NCBI GenBank assembly: GCA_017590115.1
Contig: JAGGNK010008892.1
Span: 1,061,383 to 1,125,382 of the forward strand
DNA length: 64,000 nt
Direction of reading: 5' to 3'
From: Montifringilla adamsi
Taxonomy: Eukaryota > Chordata > Aves > Passeriformes > Passeridae
How positions within the stretch are numbered: the stretch's first letter is position 1; the number at the start of each line of letters is the position of its first letter. Below are positions 37,601-48,600 of the stretch, piece after piece. The notes beneath the pieces are model-generated. The model was not told the origin of the DNA and did not search any database. It was given only the letters and a program-made list of their open reading frames with translations. A program made the translations under genes and the position numbers.

Positions 37601-40109
37601 TAATCTTCCAGGCTTTTTCAGGGAAGTGAATTCCTGAATTCCACATCAGCCTGACAGTAAACTCCAGAATAGTCCCCAGAGACTACTCCTATATCTGTTA
37701 CTATTCCCTTCTGGTTACAGTCTTAGCCTTATCACACAAAGTTTACTGCAGCTCTCCTTCACTATAAACTGGTTTTTACATCATATTTTCACCTCCTGCA
37801 TGCAAATTTAATTTCTCATATTATTACCTATTAAAAAGAACAACCTGGTCACCCTGTACAGTAAGATTTGACCAAAAAGTACCTAAAGAAACCATATAAA
37901 TGTATCAGGATGATCAAGCATGAAACTGTGTGTTGGAAAGAGGGTTCAAATAAAAATTCAATTAATAAAATGACCAAAAAAGTGTCTAAAAATTTCCTTA
38001 AACATTTCAAATTTCATACATTCTTAAGTGCATTGAATTGTCAGAATGTCAAAATTTACATAAAAAGGAAGAGCTCTATTTAGAAACTACAAAATTGCCT
38101 TAAGAAATAAAGTTTTCTTACAAAAAAGAGCAAAGAATATGTATAGAGTTCCCAACTCACTATACGCAGAGGTTGAACCACAGAGAAATAAAAGTTGAAG
38201 AATATGATGAATCTTTTATTTCCCCACCATTTGCATATGAATAAGGAGAACTGATAACAATGATATGGCACTAATTATAAAGTTCCATGAGGAGAGAAAA
38301 AACAACAAACATGACACCTAGTAGGAGTTAGGGTCACAAAAAGAAAAAAAAGCTAAACAGAAAGTTGCAGAGTAAACATCTGCAAGTAGTGCTACTGTTG
38401 AGAGGAAAGGGAGAAGCAAATGCTCACGTAGGCCATTATCACGCAGCCTGAAACTTAAAGCAACACAATTGGCACAGGATTTTTCTAGCAAGATCAAAAG
38501 GAAGCAGCAATGCCATCTGCTGTTTGCTTTGAAAAATTGTTAGAGCAGATGTTCCCATGTATGGACTCTCCATCCCTTCTCCTAAGAAACCACTTGAAAA
38601 ATAACCATGAAATAACATGGGGAAAACATCTGCATGGAATACAGAAGACCACCAGTAGTGAAGCACAGGAAAGCCAAGAGAGGAGGAGAGAAAGCGCTGG
38701 AGCAATTCAAGCACGTCTAAGACTAGGTCAGAGACAGGCACCCCGTTGTGTGGCATAACCTCCATATGTATACATATGTATAACCACTCACTGGTTGTCT
38801 TTTCCTTTCGTTACTCAGCAGGAGGAAGCCAGATTTCTCATCCATTGGACCTATGTCAGACAAGGCACTCTGCATGTATAGTAAAGCCAAACAGCACAAA
38901 GAATGTGCTAAAGAACCTGTATGGAGAGGCACAGGAATGACTTACTCTTTCCTCTCCCTTTCCACAGGCTTATATCCCACCTAGCACAATAAAAATACAG
39001 TAGTGCATTTCTCACTATGGGTAGAGAAATTACATGCTTTCCACATTTCCAAAATTGCTTTTATTTCAAAATGGTGAAATCTTCATCAATTTACACTAAA
39101 TCTTCTAGATATTCTGAGAAATCTTTCAACAAGTACAGTACAATCACAATCAACAAGATGTTATGGTACCATCCAAATGCTACAGGAGATAAACAGAAAG
39201 AAGACACAAGGTGCACTGAATGTCTTATTTGTGTCCTAGAAGTCTTAAGAGGAGCACATTTATCAGTCCTATAGCATTGTTAGAGAGGAATGCAAAATAT
39301 ATTACCAGCAATGAGACTAGCTTAGTAATATACATAATATCAAAAGACATTCCAGATAGTTGAGAAATTCAGTTAGCTTGCCTAACTGAAAATATTCATG
39401 TCAGAACATTTACATAGGACTGATTGATTTGTACAGCATGTGATTTCAGTGAAGAAATTAGACACTATGACAAAGTTCTGCAAAAATCAAGGGAGTGGAT
39501 GACAAGCATCATTTAAAAAAGTCTGATGAAACAAACTATGTAAAAAGTGACATTTTATTTCAAAATGGTGACCAAGGAAATAGTGCATTTCTCTTGACCT
39601 TATGACCTCACATTTTAGAAGCCTACTAAGAAAGTTAACTCATATAGCACTGCATAGATATTATAGGTACAGGCATATCACTTGTCATTTCAAGTTGCCC
39701 TTGAAATTGTGCTGTGTAATTTCTTTGCAGACAGAAGCTCGTAAAGGGAAGTGGGTTTTGTTGGAACAGCATATTCTTCAAATTTCTTCTTGGTCTCATG
39801 TCATAACATGATTGCCAATGCATTTATGAATAGACCTGTTTCTTTCCTGGAACTGTGGAGGACCAGGGTGGACATTAACATTTTTGACCTACCACCTGTT
39901 CACTATAATTTTAAGGAAGAGATAACAATTTGTTATCTTTGTTATTAGCAGACTGATGAGTCATGATCTGTACACTGCAATAATTTATTCCTGACTAACC
40001 TAGAATGAGAGAAGACTTTATAAGACTGACAAACTGTTACATTTCAACTTTTGGAGCAAATGTTAGGGCTTGGATGGAAATGTAGCTTGCACAGTGACAT
40101 TTCCAGAAA
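34644..40109. other. Non-coding DNA, no gene seen
   Basis: A+T-rich, with a 135-codon minus-strand frame at 35140-35547 (GTG start, hydrophobic, no domain recognised) judged to be chance. It includes a perfect 16-bp palindrome at 38763-38778. Two short words, TTTTATTTCAAAATGGTGA and TAGTGCATTTCTC, each occur twice between 39001 and 39593 in swapped order. No exon or known repeat is recognised. Confidence 0.5.
38763..38778. repeat. Perfect 16-bp palindrome
   Basis: CATATGTATACATATG is its own reverse complement, with no spacer. It could mark a dimeric binding site or may simply be A+T-rich coincidence. Confidence 0.75.
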
Positions 40110-40266
40110 GAATCCATAGAAGTTTACTGAAGATTTTCAGAGATAGGAACTTATTGTGCACCACTGATGGATCCCTTTAAGAATCCATAGAAGTTTACTG
40201 AAGATTTTCAGAGATAGGAACTCTTCCTGCTGTTGCACCTTATTGTGCACCACTGATGGATCCCTT
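40110..40266 (+). repeat. Recent tandem duplication, 71-bp period
   Basis: A unit beginning GAATCCATAGAAGTTTACTG starts at 40110 and again at 40181. Across the shared bases, through TTTTCAGAGATAGGAAC and TTATTGTGCACC to ATGGATCCCTT, I see no mismatch. The only difference is 18 bases (TCTTCCTGCTGTTGCACC) present in the second copy between GGAAC and TTATTG and absent from the first. The lack of substitutions means the duplication is recent, polymorphic or an assembly effect. No gene is affected. Confidence 0.95.
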
Positions 40267-43200
40267 AAGGTATTGCAATGACTCTAGATAAATACTTGGT
40301 TAAACAAGTAACCAAGACTTCCTTAATTTTTTTTTTGAAATTGCAGCCACTGGGATTGCTTAATTTGACAATCCAGAGAGTCAGTCATTTAGCTATTCTT
40401 CTGCTTGAACAGGGGTAGGAAACTCTGGTCATCTCAGACTGCAGATCTATGAGCCTGTTTCAAGGCATGGTTGTTGACATGCCACAAGGAGGATTGGGTT
40501 GGTTCTCTCTCTTCTTTCTCCATGACCCCCCCTTCCCCACCTCGCAAGACTGAACGCTTTCTAACATGTTCTGGGAGCCTTCTAGTGCAAATTAGCAAAA
40601 TTCTTCCCTTTCACCACCACACTGGATAAAATACCAAATATCAAAGGTATCACATTCGATATTTGTGAGAGAGATTAATCCTAAAAAGACTGAAGTATCT
40701 CCATGATGAATGCTTCCATTCCCAACAGACTAAACTGAGGAAGAAAAAAAAGAAGCTATATGAGAAATGCTGGCACTTTACTACATGTTTACCGTTTATC
40801 AAACACCAGACACATATGTGAGTCAGTCCTTCAAATAACAATCAAAGACAGAACAATGTAGGCATGCGTGTATCTAACTTACATGATAAAACAAATGTGT
40901 ATATATGTAGTGAGTTATAACACCAACACTTCTTCTTTCTGCCAATGACTTTTGGTTTCTTTTTCACTTCTTTTCCAACTTGCTCTTTCTCTCTTTTTTT
41001 TCTATTTTTCCCCCCTTCTAGTGACTCAAAAGAAAAATGAATCAGAATTACAGTAGGCCACGATAAACATTTGTGAGAAAGAGAATTTCCTATTTATATA
41101 GCTGGATCCCGGTCATCTGATAACTCAAAATACAAGTTCCTTTCTTAATCTTATTTAAAGGTTGTGTTATCACTCACAGATCAGAAATTAGTGGATTGAT
41201 TACAGGCAGCAAGACCCAGCAGTATACTCAGAAGGTAAGGACACTCAACAACAGTTTCTACTAATATTCTCTGAGACACCAAACACACACAAAAATACTA
41301 TAACTGCCATCTAAATGAATTCATTTCAGTGATTAAAAATATTATGTCAAATTTTGCCAATCTGTGTTCTCTGAAACTAGAAATTTTACATGGGCAAAAC
41401 CAAATCTTTAAAATATCTGCAAGTTTAATGCTTAAAGGTTATATTTTACTAGGAAATTATGGATAAGATGGAACCTAACAAATGCACGCAGTATTTTTCT
41501 TTGTTTTCTGTAATTTTATTTAGACTTTCAGACAACAAAAAACTGCAGCATTATTTCTGCGAACAACCACAGCTGAACAGTATTTTTTCTTGTATTACTA
41601 ATTAGTTACATATACCTGTGCATTATAAAATCTCTAAACAAAAGTTTATGAAGATCATAACTGTTGTTCTGACACATTCATACAGCTGTGTTTTTTACTG
41701 TAATTTAAACATATCATGACATTTCTAGGTTTATATAATACTTTCACTTGGGAGGTTGAAGTTGTACCTGTAGTATATATTAGGTTTGCTTCAGATGGGT
41801 GTAAGAGATAAGAAAAATGATGCTTTGTTCCAGAAGATATTCTTACTGAGAAAATATCTCAAAAAGACTATTTTTTTTTCAAGGGATTAGAGCTGAATAA
41901 AACTACTGCCATTATCTTATCAGTGACTGCCTCTATCCTGTAGGATATCCTGTAGGAAAACTATCTCTCTCTGCAAAGGATTCTGGAAATGATACATGTA
42001 TGTGTTATCAGGATGAGCAGAATAACTGATTTCCAAATGTTTGCTGTCTGTGTGACAGTTCCTGAGTATAAGCAAAAATGTTGCTTCTTCAAACAGCAGA
42101 GAAAGAAAGCAATAAATCAATGTTGTGCTGCAAATTTCAATACTACTGATTTATGAAGTGAGATATTCATATTAAAAGACATCATTTGGCATGCACCTAA
42201 TGTTTTTATCACTCCAACTTTATACTTTCCACTTTTGATTCAAAACTTCAAGCAGGTCCAGGAATGACCGTTTTCCAGGAAGGATCATCTTTTTCCTCCA
42301 TTCACCTGGGGATCTACTAACGCATAACGATAACTTGCATGTTTTACAAGCTGGAAGCATCACTGAAAATGGAACACAAGTTGATTCCAAATCAGAAAAT
42401 TTTGTTGATGTGCACAGTTTTTTGTAAAATATTCTGTCTCCACACCCCTATTTTCTGTAAGAAATACTGTTCTATGGGCTCAGTTCTTCCCCTGAGTCAT
42501 TAATCTTAGAGGCCTCAGCTGGGAATCTCAAACTGTGAAGCAGCTGTCTATGCTTAGAAGGAAATGTGAGCAGCCAGAATGAACACTAGAGCTGTTGCCT
42601 GTTTGTTGCTGCCATCGTGCAACAACACTCGTCAGATCTACAACACCAGAAATGCACATTTAGAGCCCCCTAAAGTGATTTAAACAGATGCTAGATTTAG
42701 AGACTTTTCTACTCATAAATATTCAAAATGTTCAGTTTAAAGGCTGTTTCAAATGAAAATGTCCCAAGTTATAGAAATTTAAAAGAAAAAAAAATTAACA
42801 TTAATTCTTTTCTTTCTTGTAATACTTTGCTGTCTCAATCAGAAAAGAGATTTCTTTAACTTCTTTGAAAATACAGAAAAAAACCAATAACAAATAAAAA
42901 AATGTTCTCCAATTGTTTTTAAGGAGAAATCCCATTTTTCTGCATTACTTTTTACCTTCACTAACTTGTAAATCAAAAGAAAGAAGAGCAGCTGTTTTGA
43001 AGCTCTTGTTTGTACCTTTATAGTAGCCCAACTTGCATGTACAATAAGAAGATATGTGATGGCGTTGACTGTTCTTATGATCTCAGACCCAGGCCGCACA
43101 TTTCTATGCAATATTTTACCAGGAAATTCACCATACATTGGGCACTGAAATGCAGAATCATAAATTCACTTCCAATTAAATTGGCTACATATTGCTTGTT

Positions 43201-45225
43201 TTGTTCTTTATCCTTGGAGGCTGCCAAAGGAGGTAGAGAATACTGGACTATACCCAGGGCTTTAAATTCACAAGAATTTATGTCTGTGAAACAGCATGCT
43301 CCTTGGGCCTATAAGCAAGAGATAGACAAGGAAGCAGAATTAGAAGCCAACACACTGAGAAGTTGATGAATGTGTCTAGCTTTGTAAAGAGTCACATCTG
43401 GTATTATAACTCTTTGCCTCTCCAAGTTTGGAAACTGAAAACATATAGCCTTCCTAAGAATTTTGATTGCAAAAACCCCAAAAACTCTGACGCACAAAAC
43501 TTTAGAAAACATGCTTCATACAGAAAACATTGCTAGCTTAGCAGCTGAGCCAGAGATTTAATGATAAGTATGATGAAATTTGGTAAGCAAGATACTACCT
43601 TCTCGCTTTGCATACAAAGACTGTCCTGGAAATAACTAAGGTGTTAGCTTTTCCCTATTTCCCTCTCGCTGTCTGCTTCTGAAGATACTTTGTAGTAGCC
43701 GCTGGTAGTAAGAAGCTTAGCAAAACAAGGATGGAAATGAGGATTTAAAAGAAGGAATCAGAAACACTGGCTAATATTGACATAGAAGTTAAGAATCTAA
43801 AAAAAGAACAGTTTGAAAATAACTGTTTACTCATGTAGCAAAGCCAATTATCTTCAAATTATTATCTGCAATTCAATCAGCTACAAATTCACAGAGGCAT
43901 TATTTCCTAATTTTACAAGAAAATGATGTAATGATTAATTTTGTTATTTTAGGGACAGAGGATTCAAATCAAAGAGGTACTGCCCTGTTTACACAAAACA
44001 GCTTTTGCTTTTTTTGAAATAAGTGACTTACCCACAGATATAGCTTTACCATATGAAGTAATATCACAAGACATTGAAGGCTGTCTTGTTTGTAAAAGAC
44101 AGGAAAAGATAGTCTTCTAATGACCTCAGAACAAGAAAGGTAACCTTGCCTTGGAACAATGACTGTATTCTTCCCTTTATTCCCTTCACACCTGTTTTAT
44201 AGGTTTTGTTCCTACCTTAAACTGTCAGTCAAAGGAGATGAAAAAAAAAAAAAAGGAGAGAAATATCAAAATGGAATGCATTTTCATGAAATACAGTGTT
44301 TCCTTTCTAGCTCTCAGAAAAAGTGACAACAACTTTGGTCTAACATGCAATTTATATGCCAAAGTTTGAAGCAAAAACATCTGCATAGAAAATTCCTGCT
44401 GAAACAAAGAAACTAATAATTTTTGCAGAGTACAAAAAATGTATTCACTTGTCCAAAACTCTAAACATGAGCTTTATTTCTATGCACCAAAAAATGACAT
44501 TAACAAAATGTTTGGAATGCTATCAGAGTTTAGGTTTCAATTCAAGTCTTTTCTAACAGTCCTAACTATAAGTGGGGATAACATCCATAATATTGAAAGT
44601 ATCACTTTGAAAAAGCTTTTACAGATGTAGGCTTTCAAAGCAGATTTTATGTAGGGAATTTACTTGGAGAGTCTTTCCATGTGAACAACAGTGTGCCTGC
44701 TGAACACATTCAGGATACAAGTTTGCAGCCAGAACCACCAAACTCAAGACTGCTGCGAACAAGTCTGGTCCATGTAATAATTTTGTCTTCCTTTATGAGT
44801 GTTAGCAAAGTTGATTTTCTCTACTGCTATTGTACAGTTCTGCAGAAGTCATAAAAGCCAGTGTTGAGGATGAACTCTGAAACAAGGCCTACAAATGATG
44901 ATGTATCTTTGACTATAAGAACAGTTAAGCAGGAAAATAAATAACAAAGTGTAGTTCATGAGGAGGAAATTTCTACGTACGTAAATACACTTATGGGTGC
45001 TTTTTGAGATTTACTGGATCAGCAAAGTCTAATCAATAGATACTGAGAATTCCCCAACTATTCATCCCCTGCATTCACAGGGAATACTGAATGCATATCT
45101 GTCATAATGGACTCTGCATGTCCTTGCAGCATATCCAGTTGGTCCTTCCAGTATTTTTCTCCATCTCGTTTGGTTCATAAATGGCCTCCTGAGTCACAAA
45201 AAACATTGTGTATTAGGAGTGTTAC
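40267..45225. other. Non-coding DNA, no gene seen
   Basis: Includes a roughly 90-nt pyrimidine-rich stretch (about 40930-41021) ending CCCCTTCTAG, which looks like a splice acceptor, though the frames after it close within a dozen codons. A 14-nt poly(A) lies at 44241-44254. The 118-codon plus-strand frame at 43010-43366 has no recognisable domain. A less A+T-rich patch near 42480-42660 contains a few CpGs (CATCGTGCAACAACACTCG) and could be conserved, but this cannot be judged here. Confidence 0.5.
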
Positions 45226-45310
45226 ACTGATCTTGTCCATGGCAGGGGGTTTGGAACAAGATGGCTTCTAAGATACTTTTCAACCCAAACCATTCTATGA
45301 TTTTATGATC
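45226..45310 (+). mobile_element. CR1 LINE 3' terminus
   Basis: About 85 bp of a CR1 3' end in plus orientation: ACTGATCTTGTCCATGG, GCAGGGGGTTTGGAACAAG, ATGGCTTCTAAGATAC, TTTTCAACCCAAACC, and two tail octamers ATTCTATG ATTTTATG. It is extremely 5'-truncated and similar in type to the copy at 7031. Confidence 0.92.
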
Positions 45311-46270
45311 TCGTTGCCCATTGCAGAACACTGAACCTTATGAAATGGATGTAGACAAAAGAAGTGGTTTGAACCTACCAAATTCACACCTATCATATCC
45401 AAAATTTTTTCATCCAAAGCTAGACTCCCACGCAATTTTAACCTCCTTTGGAACACTAAATTTCAATGTTACTGTCCTGCAGTATCCCCAAGATAGCATT
45501 CTTCAAAAAAAGTGGTGACTGTCCCTGTCTGATGCCTTTAACATTTTGGAAATCAGCAGCTTGCTGTTCTGCAAAAGTGAGTTGATTAACAGTGTGGCTC
45601 CCTTGACATATGCTAGTTTTTCACAGCCAAACTCAAACACAACAGTGTGCTTTTACAGCTGTCTTGTTTGGAGTTTTGTATGTTTTTGTCAGATTTGTAC
45701 AGTACAGCCATAAAATGTAAGGCACACTGAGTCTCAGGTTCACTGGAGGCAGTATATTGAGATGTAAACATCAATAATTATTTATGATTTTCAAATAATT
45801 CACAGATTGCCTTTCAATCATTTTGATAGCCAAAATTGTTTCACAAAGTAGCACAGACAAGCACCAAAATGCATCAAATCAAGTTGATTGCAATATCACT
45901 CTTTTGTCAGTGGATATACCACTTATCTCTTTGCTTTATTTACCAGAGGCTTCTCCTTTTCACTAAGCATGATATTCCCAAAAAATGCCTAAACAAAAAA
46001 AAAATATCTTCAGAGAGAGCAGCATTCTGTTTACTGGGATATCTGCATATCTTCAATTTTAATACAGTCTACTTAGGCCCTACTATGATAATTTTCAGTA
46101 TTTTAATTTTTTCCTGATAGTAATTTCCTTAATAGATAAGACCTTTCATTCAACATTTAATCAACAAGGAAAAGGATATGTCCTCAGATACAGCTTTCCA
46201 ACAACCTTCATCAGAATGCCTTATAAACAATAAATGAAGGGATTATTAGAAAAGATCCTGAGAGAATGAA
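45311..46270. other. Non-coding spacer between two repeats
   Basis: A+T-rich, with short open frames (45321-45518, 45836-46117) that have no recognisable content. No repeat family or exon was recognised. Confidence 0.5.
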
Positions 46271-46386
46271 AAATTATTCCATTTCCTTAAGAAAAATATT
46301 TTGCCCAAGGTTAGATAGAAGGATTTTGAAAGTATGAGAAACTAAAGACAGTCTTCTTGAATCTCTGTCTTAGCACTTTAACTGCA
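46271..46386 (-). mobile_element. Decayed MIR/L2-like remnant
   Basis: The order of words follows the reverse complement of the MIR/L2-type consensus: AATTATTCCATTTCCTTAAG (compare TTATTCCCATTTTACAGATG), TTTTGCCCAAGGTTAGATAG (compare CTTGCCCAAGGTCACACAG), then CAGTCTTCTTGAATC and GTCTTAGCACTTTAACTGC (compare TCTTCCTGACTCCAAG and CCAGCACTCTATCCACTGC). Several gaps are needed, as expected for an element inactive since early amniotes. MIR/L2 relics are rare but known in birds. It has no coding capacity. Confidence 0.5.
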
Positions 46387-47833
46387 AATCTTGGATGGGT
46401 ACTGACTATGAAGTGTCAGCATGACTGACAATAAGCCTCTGTACTTGATGATCCATCTAAATTTCTTTTAAAAAGTAAATAACTTTTAAAATATATATAA
46501 ATAAAAATAATATTTTTGGAAGTAAATAACACCTACCTGAATGATAAGAGAATGCAAATTGGCAATTTTCATATGAAAACCTGTTGTAATGAACCATTAA
46601 AAAAGGGGAAAACTGGATAGTCACAGTCCTAGAATAATGGATACAGTAAGTATCACCAGAAGCCATCTGTTAGCAACTTTAAGGACTAGACAAATTTCTT
46701 GCAGTGTTTGACAGTAGGGTCAATCTAACCAGAATTTTCATTATGTTGCAAGCTTGATACTTGTGAGAGAGGGAAAAATTAAAATAAGAGAAGCAACATT
46801 TTGTACTTCCACAGAATAAAAATTCAAGAGAAAGAATATCAAGACTACTAAACTAATCTTGCCTTCTATAATGTAAAATTTTCCTTCTGGCAGTATTGTG
46901 ATATTCAGTTTTCCAAGATTAAAAAAATTTATTTCCTAGCATGCCAATTATAATATTTTTAAAACATAAAACATATTGTGATATCAAATGTAATGTTACA
47001 AGCTGAAATAAATATGTATACAGAAATATTGAAAACACACATACACAAGTCCAGACAAAATCATTGAAATAAAACATTTTATCATATCAAATGCCCACAT
47101 TTTTTTAAATTAATTCAGAAAAGTGTTGGAATCATTTCTATTCCTATTCTTGAGAAGTTACCAAAAATTACCTGCACCCACAAAACTTTTTTATTGCACC
47201 AAAACTGCATTTTTATATTTTATAAAGAAATCTGTTCCATTAAAAATATTTTAACCAGTCTGGAAACAGATGAGTTCATGTAATCTGCTGGAATGTGTTA
47301 CAGAGCCTATAGGGGGTTTGAACAATTAGTTCCTGTGGCTGGGAAGCATTGGATCTTCAATTACTGCCTAAGAGTTGTGCAGTTTTGTTTCCACTCCTTG
47401 AAAAATAACAGAATGATCAAGATGTTGGTCTATCACATACACCCAAGAACCCAAGAATGGCTGAGTTATATGCTGAAAGCACACAGGCATGAACCATAGA
47501 AAGAAAATGCATGCAAAGGCTGCCCCAAAAAGTCTCCTGCATAGCGATTAGGTGGAACAGGGCCATTTCAAACCTGTGTGATTGCTTCCTCTAAAGGAGA
47601 AATATCAGATTTCTAAATCTAATCAACATGCAGCATGAGTAGTGTTAGCAGCCATATATTCCCTCTTCATTCTGTAAATACTGAAGTACAGAAGAGAAAC
47701 CAGCTTAATTAAATGCTTCCATCAAAAATGAGTTACATTTACTGCTCCTCCTGCAGCTTTTCTGTGGAATAAATTAAATACCTTTAAGTCTGAAGTTTAT
47801 TTGGTCTCTAAACATACTTGCCCAAAGATACTG
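46387..47833. other. Non-coding DNA, no gene seen
   Basis: A+T-rich, with unremarkable short open frames (for example 47293-47499) and no recognised repeat. Confidence 0.5.
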
Positions 47834-48055
47834 CTAAAAACTATCATAGGCCTTGGTCTCAACACCCTTCATCTGTGCAGCAGCCAAAGCTCCTGTGTCA
47901 ATCTGATAGAACTCAGGCATTAATGCACTGTTGCCTTTACACTTCAGTTGATTTGGAAGCAACTTATTCCACCAGAGGTGAATTCCATTAGTGTAAGCTG
48001 GTCCTAAGACACTGTGTGCAAGGATGTGAGGACTGACATCAGCAAAGCAGACCAC
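47834..48055 (-). pseudogene. Coding-like minus-strand segment, unidentified (hypothesis)
   Basis: On the minus strand a frame of about 74 codons, extendable about 8 codons upstream to an in-frame TAA, ends at a TAG. Its codons look like protein-coding use (GTC, ATC, CTG, AAG, GAG, CAG, GCT) rather than A+T-driven noise. Peptide pieces include VVCFADVSPHILAHS, GPAYTNGIHLWWNK, ALMPEFYQIDTGALAAA and KGVETKAYDSF. I do not recognise the family. There is no ATG, the sequence just upstream (AAAAAATACACAG) is a poor splice acceptor, and no poly(A) tail was seen. It could be a pseudogene fragment, an exon with an unusual acceptor, or chance. Confidence 0.2.
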
Positions 48056-48547
48056 CTGTGTATTTTTTCCTTTGCCTGGTTATTATTATGCATACATGCT
48101 TGGTTTTTCATTTAGCTCTATAGTTTAATGTTTACTTGACCCTCCAAGAACAAGTTACAGAATATTTGCCCATACGTGAACATTTGGCAAGGCGTATTTT
48201 TCTAAATAAGACATTGTTCTATTCTCACGATTCATATAAAAGATCTCATACTATTGTGGACATTTAAGAGTTATCCAGGAAAATACCTAACCACACAAAA
48301 ATGTCTGCTTTAATTTATTGATTCATTTTGGACCATCATGGGAAACTTAGGGCCTAAAAATATCTTACCCATAGGCTTTATGTTCGCATTTCATATGTAC
48401 TGGGAATGACTGACTGTACTAGAGGCCCTTGGTACCTGTTGCTGAAGTTTCTGTACTCAGTATTTTTCTTGGATTGGACTTGCAGCCAACTGGTTGTAAT
48501 TGACCCTCTACTGGGACAAGTTAGGATAAGAACATATGCCTTCCCTT
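48056..48547. other. Non-coding DNA, nothing recognised
   Basis: No exon, repeat or regulatory element is recognised between the coding-like segment and the purine tract. Confidence 0.5.
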
Positions 48548-48600
48548 AAAAAGAGAGAGAGAGAGAGAAAGAGAAGGAGAAAGGGAGAGAGAAAGAGAAA
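48548..48600 (+). repeat. 53-nt homopurine (GA-rich) tract
   Basis: Every base from 48548 to 48600 is A or G, with a (GA)n core followed by interrupted GAAA/GGA units. Such tracts can adopt intramolecular triplex structure and are length-variable. It is flanked by CCCTT on the left and TATCACC on the right and has no association with a recognised gene. Confidence 0.95.

Noticed and set aside
40930..41021. Long pyrimidine tract ending CCCCTTCTAG, like a splice acceptor
   Set aside because: All frames after it close within about a dozen codons and no suitable donor was seen.
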